64,000 nucleotides of DNA, taken from assembly GCA_947475735.1 (NCBI GenBank), contig CANJLQ010000010.1:114332-178331 (forward strand), written 5' to 3'. Position numbers and translations under genes: made by a program. The DNA comes from Caulobacteraceae bacterium. Lineage in GTDB: Bacteria > Pseudomonadota > Alphaproteobacteria > Caulobacterales > Caulobacteraceae. A model generated the notes under the pieces. That model saw only the letters and a list, made by a program, of their open reading frames with translations. It was not told where the DNA came from and searched no databases. Positions 61,797-64,000 of the stretch are shown one piece after another; position 1 is the first letter of the stretch, and each line of letters begins with the position of its first letter.

Positions 61797-63022
61797 CACG
61801 CAGCGACCGGCATCCGCGCGACGTTACAATGGGTCCACAGCTTGTCCATGGCCGTGACCAGGGCGTCCATCATGCCGTCGTCGTGGTCGGGCGACGGCGT
61901 GAAGCGCAGGCGCTCGGTTCCCTTGGGCACGGTCGGGTAGTTGATCGGCTGGACGTAGATGCCGTGGTCTTCCAGCAGCATGTCGGAGATCATCTTGGTG
62001 TGAACGGGATCGCCGACGAACACCGGGACGATGTGGCTCTCGGACGGCATGACCGGGATGCCCGCCTCGGCGAAGCGGCGCTTCAGCATCTCGGCCCGCT
62101 CTTGGTGCGCCGCGCGCAGTTCTGGATGGGCCTTGAGGTGCCGCACCGACGCCAGGGCCCCGGCGGTCAGGGCCGGCGGAAGGCTGGTCGTGAAGATGAA
62201 GCCTGACGCCCACGATCGCACCGCGTCGACGATCACCGCGTCGGCGGCGATGTAGCCACCCATGACGCCGATAGCCTTGCCCAGGGTGCATTCGACGATG
62301 TCGATGCCGTCCAAGACCCCGTCGCGTTCCGCCACGCCCGCGCCGGTCGCACCGTACAGGCCCACGGCGTGGACCTCGTCGAGATAGGTCAGCGCGCCAT
62401 ACTTGCGCGCCAGGGCGATGGTCCCGGCCAGGTCGGCGATGTCGCCGTCCATCGAATAGACGCTCTCGAACGCGATCAGCTTGGGCGCATCGGCCGGAGC
62501 CGCCGCCAGCAGCGATTCCAGGTGGGCCAGATCGTTGTGCAGGAAGACGTGCCGCTCGCAGCCACCGTTCCGTATGCCGGCGATCATCGAGGCGTGATTG
62601 AGGCTGTCGGAGAAGATGATCAGCCCGGGCAGGATCCGCTGCAGCGTCGTCAGCGTCGCCTCATTGGCCACATAGCCCGAGGTGAACAGCAGCGCGGCCT
62701 CCTTTTGGTGCCAGTCGGCCAGTTCGGCCTCCAGATCCACGGCCGAGCGCGTGGTGCCGGAAATGTTGCGCGTACCGCCGGCCCCTGCGCCCACGGCGTC
62801 CAGCTCGGCCTGCATGGCCGACAGAACCGCAGGGTGCTGGCCCATGCCGAGATAGTCGTTGGAGCACCAGATCACGCACTCCTGCTCGGACCCGTCCTCG
62901 CGGCGACGCATCGCTTTGGGAAACTGGCCTCTGACCCGCTTCAGGTCGGCGAAGACGCGATAGCGGCCCTCACCTTTCACCTGGTCGACGGCGGACTGGA
63001 ATGCGGCGGTGTAGTCGAACAC
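61796..63022 (-). CDS. hemA: 5-aminolevulinate synthase
   Basis: 408 residues from GTG 63022 ([29 protein letters not shown]). It condenses glycine with succinyl-CoA, the C4 route to heme typical of alphaproteobacteria. Motifs are [71 protein letters not shown], and the PLP lysine in [16 protein letters not shown]. The frame extends to 63091 but homology begins at FDY. Overlaps the DUF6898-like gene. A Fur-like sequence lies ~100 bases upstream. Confidence 0.96.
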   Translation of the reverse strand: MFDYTAAFQSAVDQVKGEGRYRVFADLKRVRGQFPKAMRRREDGSEQECVIWCSNDYLGMGQHPAVLSAMQAELDAVGAGAGGTRNISGTTRSAVDLEAELADWHQKEAALLFTSGYVANEATLTTLQRILPGLIIFSDSLNHASMIAGIRNGGCERHVFLHNDLAHLESLLAAAPADAPKLIAFESVYSMDGDIADLAGTIALARKYGALTYLDEVHAVGLYGATGAGVAERDGVLDGIDIVECTLGKAIGVMGGYIAADAVIVDAVRSWASGFIFTTSLPPALTAGALASVRHLKAHPELRAAHQERAEMLKRRFAEAGIPVMPSESHIVPVFVGDPVHTKMISDMLLEDHGIYVQPINYPTVPKGTERLRFTPSPDHDDGMMDALVTAMDKLWTHCNVARMPVAA

Positions 63023-63124
63023 TTCGGGCGGCTTTCGCTGGCGTCGGAAACGGCGCGGTGATGCGCCGATGACACCGCAAAGTCCACACACCCGGCAAGG
63101 CGAAATCGTCGCAAGCCCTTAATC

Positions 63125-63143
63125 GATAACGGTTCTCATTTAG
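63125..63143. promoter_or_regulatory. Candidate Fur-family operator upstream of hemA
   Basis: GATAACGGTTCTCATTTAG matches the 19-bp Fur box consensus at 12 of 19 positions, with the outer GATAA and inner TCATT halves. It overlaps the stop codon of the mmsB-like gene (63140-63142) and lies ~100 bases before the hemA start. This AT-rich patch stands out in its surroundings. No experimental support; an Irr/ICE-type site is also possible. Confidence 0.4.
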
Positions 63144-64000
63144 GTCGACGGCAGTTCGCCGAGCTTACCGCGCAGCAGTTGCAGTATTCCCGAGAAGTCT
63201 CGCCCGCCGTATCCGAGACGATCGAACAGTTGATAGAGGGCCTCCGTCTGGGCCCCCAGCGGCGTGGATGCGCCGGCCTTGGCTGCTGCGTCCTGGGCCA
63301 GCTTCAGGTCCTTCAACATCATCGCCGTGGCGAACCCTCCGTCATAGTCGCGGTTGGACGGCGCGGTCGGGACCGGCCCCGGCCACGGGTAATAGGTCGT
63401 CACGCTCCAGCTCTGGCCCGAGGACTTGGCCACGATGTCGAACATCTTGACCGGATCCAGCCCCAGCTTCTCGGCCAGCGCGATCGCCTCGCAGGTGCCG
63501 AGCATGGTGATCCCCAGGATCATGTTGTTGCAGATCTTGGCCGCCTGCCCTGCCCCGTGATCGCCCGCGCGGAAGGTCGCGCGGCTCATTGGCGAGAGGG
63601 CCGCTTCGATCCGGCCGAAATCGGCCTCGTCGCAGCCGACCATGAAGGCCAGGGTGCCTGCGTCCGCTGCCATCGTCCCGCCAGACACCGGGGCATCGGC
63701 AAAGGCGTAGCCGCCCTCCCTGGCCAATCCCGCGACCTTGCGGGCCGTATCCACGTCGATCGTCGAGCAATCCAGCAGCAGGGCCGACGACGGCGCGACC
63801 CCGATCACCTGCTCCGAATAGACCTTCAGGACATGGGGCCCGGCGGGCAGCATGGTGATCACCACCTCGGCGTCCTTGACGGCGTCCGCGACCGAGCTCG
63901 CCTTCCTGCATCCCGCCGACGCGGCCTTGTCCAGCGCCCCGGCCGACAGGTCGAATGCCGCGACGGCGTGGCCGGCCTTGGCCTGATTGGCCGCCATGCC
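63140..64000 (-). CDS. mmsB: 3-hydroxyisobutyrate dehydrogenase-like enzyme (5' end outside window)
   Basis: At least 285 residues, cut off by the window edge at the N terminus; the sequence enters at the AANQAKAGH segment, which normally follows the GxGxMGxPM NAD-binding motif. Then VVITMLPAGPHVLKVY, LLLDCSTIDV, FADAPVSGGTMAADAGTLAFMVGG-like (here FMVGCDE), GAGQAAKICNNMILGITMLGTCEAIALAEKLG with the catalytic Lys, and KDLKLAQDAAAKAG. It oxidises 3-hydroxyisobutyrate to methylmalonate semialdehyde in valine breakdown. Assignment to mmsB over other beta-hydroxyacid dehydrogenases fits the GxxGxGxxxKxxxN motif. Confidence 0.9.
   Translation of the reverse strand, partial: GMAANQAKAGHAVAAFDLSAGALDKAASAGCRKASSVADAVKDAEVVITMLPAGPHVLKVYSEQVIGVAPSSALLLDCSTIDVDTARKVAGLAREGGYAFADAPVSGGTMAADAGTLAFMVGCDEADFGRIEAALSPMSRATFRAGDHGAGQAAKICNNMILGITMLGTCEAIALAEKLGLDPVKMFDIVAKSSGQSWSVTTYYPWPGPVPTAPSNRDYDGGFATAMMLKDLKLAQDAAAKAGASTPLGAQTEALYQLFDRLGYGGRDFSGILQLLRGKLGELPST

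Overview
The window is one unbroken stretch of high-GC, gene-dense alphaproteobacterial chromosome. It looks like Caulobacteraceae and most resembles a Brevundimonas-type genome. The evidence is the recG-sdhE-mfd block, ispDF-dusB-ntrYX-dat-hfq-hflX-mazG, enolase followed by an FtsB-like gene and a pyruvate dehydrogenase operon whose E1 beta carries its own lipoyl domain, a C4-pathway hemA, and a PopA-like c-di-GMP protein. This is inference from gene content and order; no 16S gene is present. Nearly all of it is core housekeeping. There is no prophage, integrase, transposase, CRISPR array or rRNA, and one tRNA (Ser-UGA). No gene-free stretch exceeds about 300 bases.

Layout. 1-1533: end of hldD and a DUF3089 protein. 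1.55-1.75 kb: a ~200-bp terminally inverted repeat. 1.8-7.7 kb: recG, sdhE, mfd. 7.7-13.9 kb: a RibD_C/DHFR-like protein, a PopA-like REC-REC-degenerate-GGDEF protein, a BrkB-type membrane protein, TusA- and PncC-like genes, and an MFS/spermidine-synthase fusion. 13.9-24.7 kb: ispDF, dusB, ntrY, ntrX, D-amino-acid transaminase, hfq, hflX, a small repeat-rich island holding a DUF559 gene and an HTH gene, then mazG. 24.7-36 kb: transporter, peptidase pair, wrbA, dioxygenase, DoxX, acyl-AMP ligase, lipA, a COQ10-like gene, an LhgO-like oxidase, two GNATs, and a CcdA/thioredoxin pair. 36-45 kb: rpmF, a lipoprotein, eno, an FtsB-like gene, and pdhA-pdhB-DUF5076-pdhC-gpx-lpd. 45-52 kb: MBL hydrolase, tatD, holB, tmk, rlpA, tRNA-Ser, LysR, cysteine synthase, COQ9. 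52-64 kb: rpsU, hppA, then a long leftward cluster with hemA, glyA, nrdR, ribD(reductase)-ribE-ribB-ribH, nusB, thiL, and the end of an mmsB-like gene.

How the genes work together. The riboflavin block makes FMN and FAD precursors, but its RibD lacks the deaminase half and its RibB carries a dead GTP-cyclohydrolase-II-like tail, so at least two activities must be encoded elsewhere. The pdh operon supplies a complete lipoylated dehydrogenase complex, with lipA in the same window. recG and mfd serve replication and transcription repair. NtrYX, Hfq, HflX and MazG form a stress and regulation block, from which the usual ntrBC pair is missing.

Most interesting signals: (1) a DUF559 endonuclease-like gene bracketed by ~60-bp inverted repeats and inserted, with an HTH gene and a gene-less repeat pair, between hflX and mazG; (2) two essential-type genes, rpsU and ribH, that appear to start at CTG; (3) a PopA-like protein with an intact I-site and a destroyed active site; (4) an NtrX without the GAFTGA loop in a locus without ntrBC; (5) reductive changes in riboflavin enzymes. 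I did not find convincing evidence for a wholly new multi-gene system; the DUF559/repeat unit is the best candidate.
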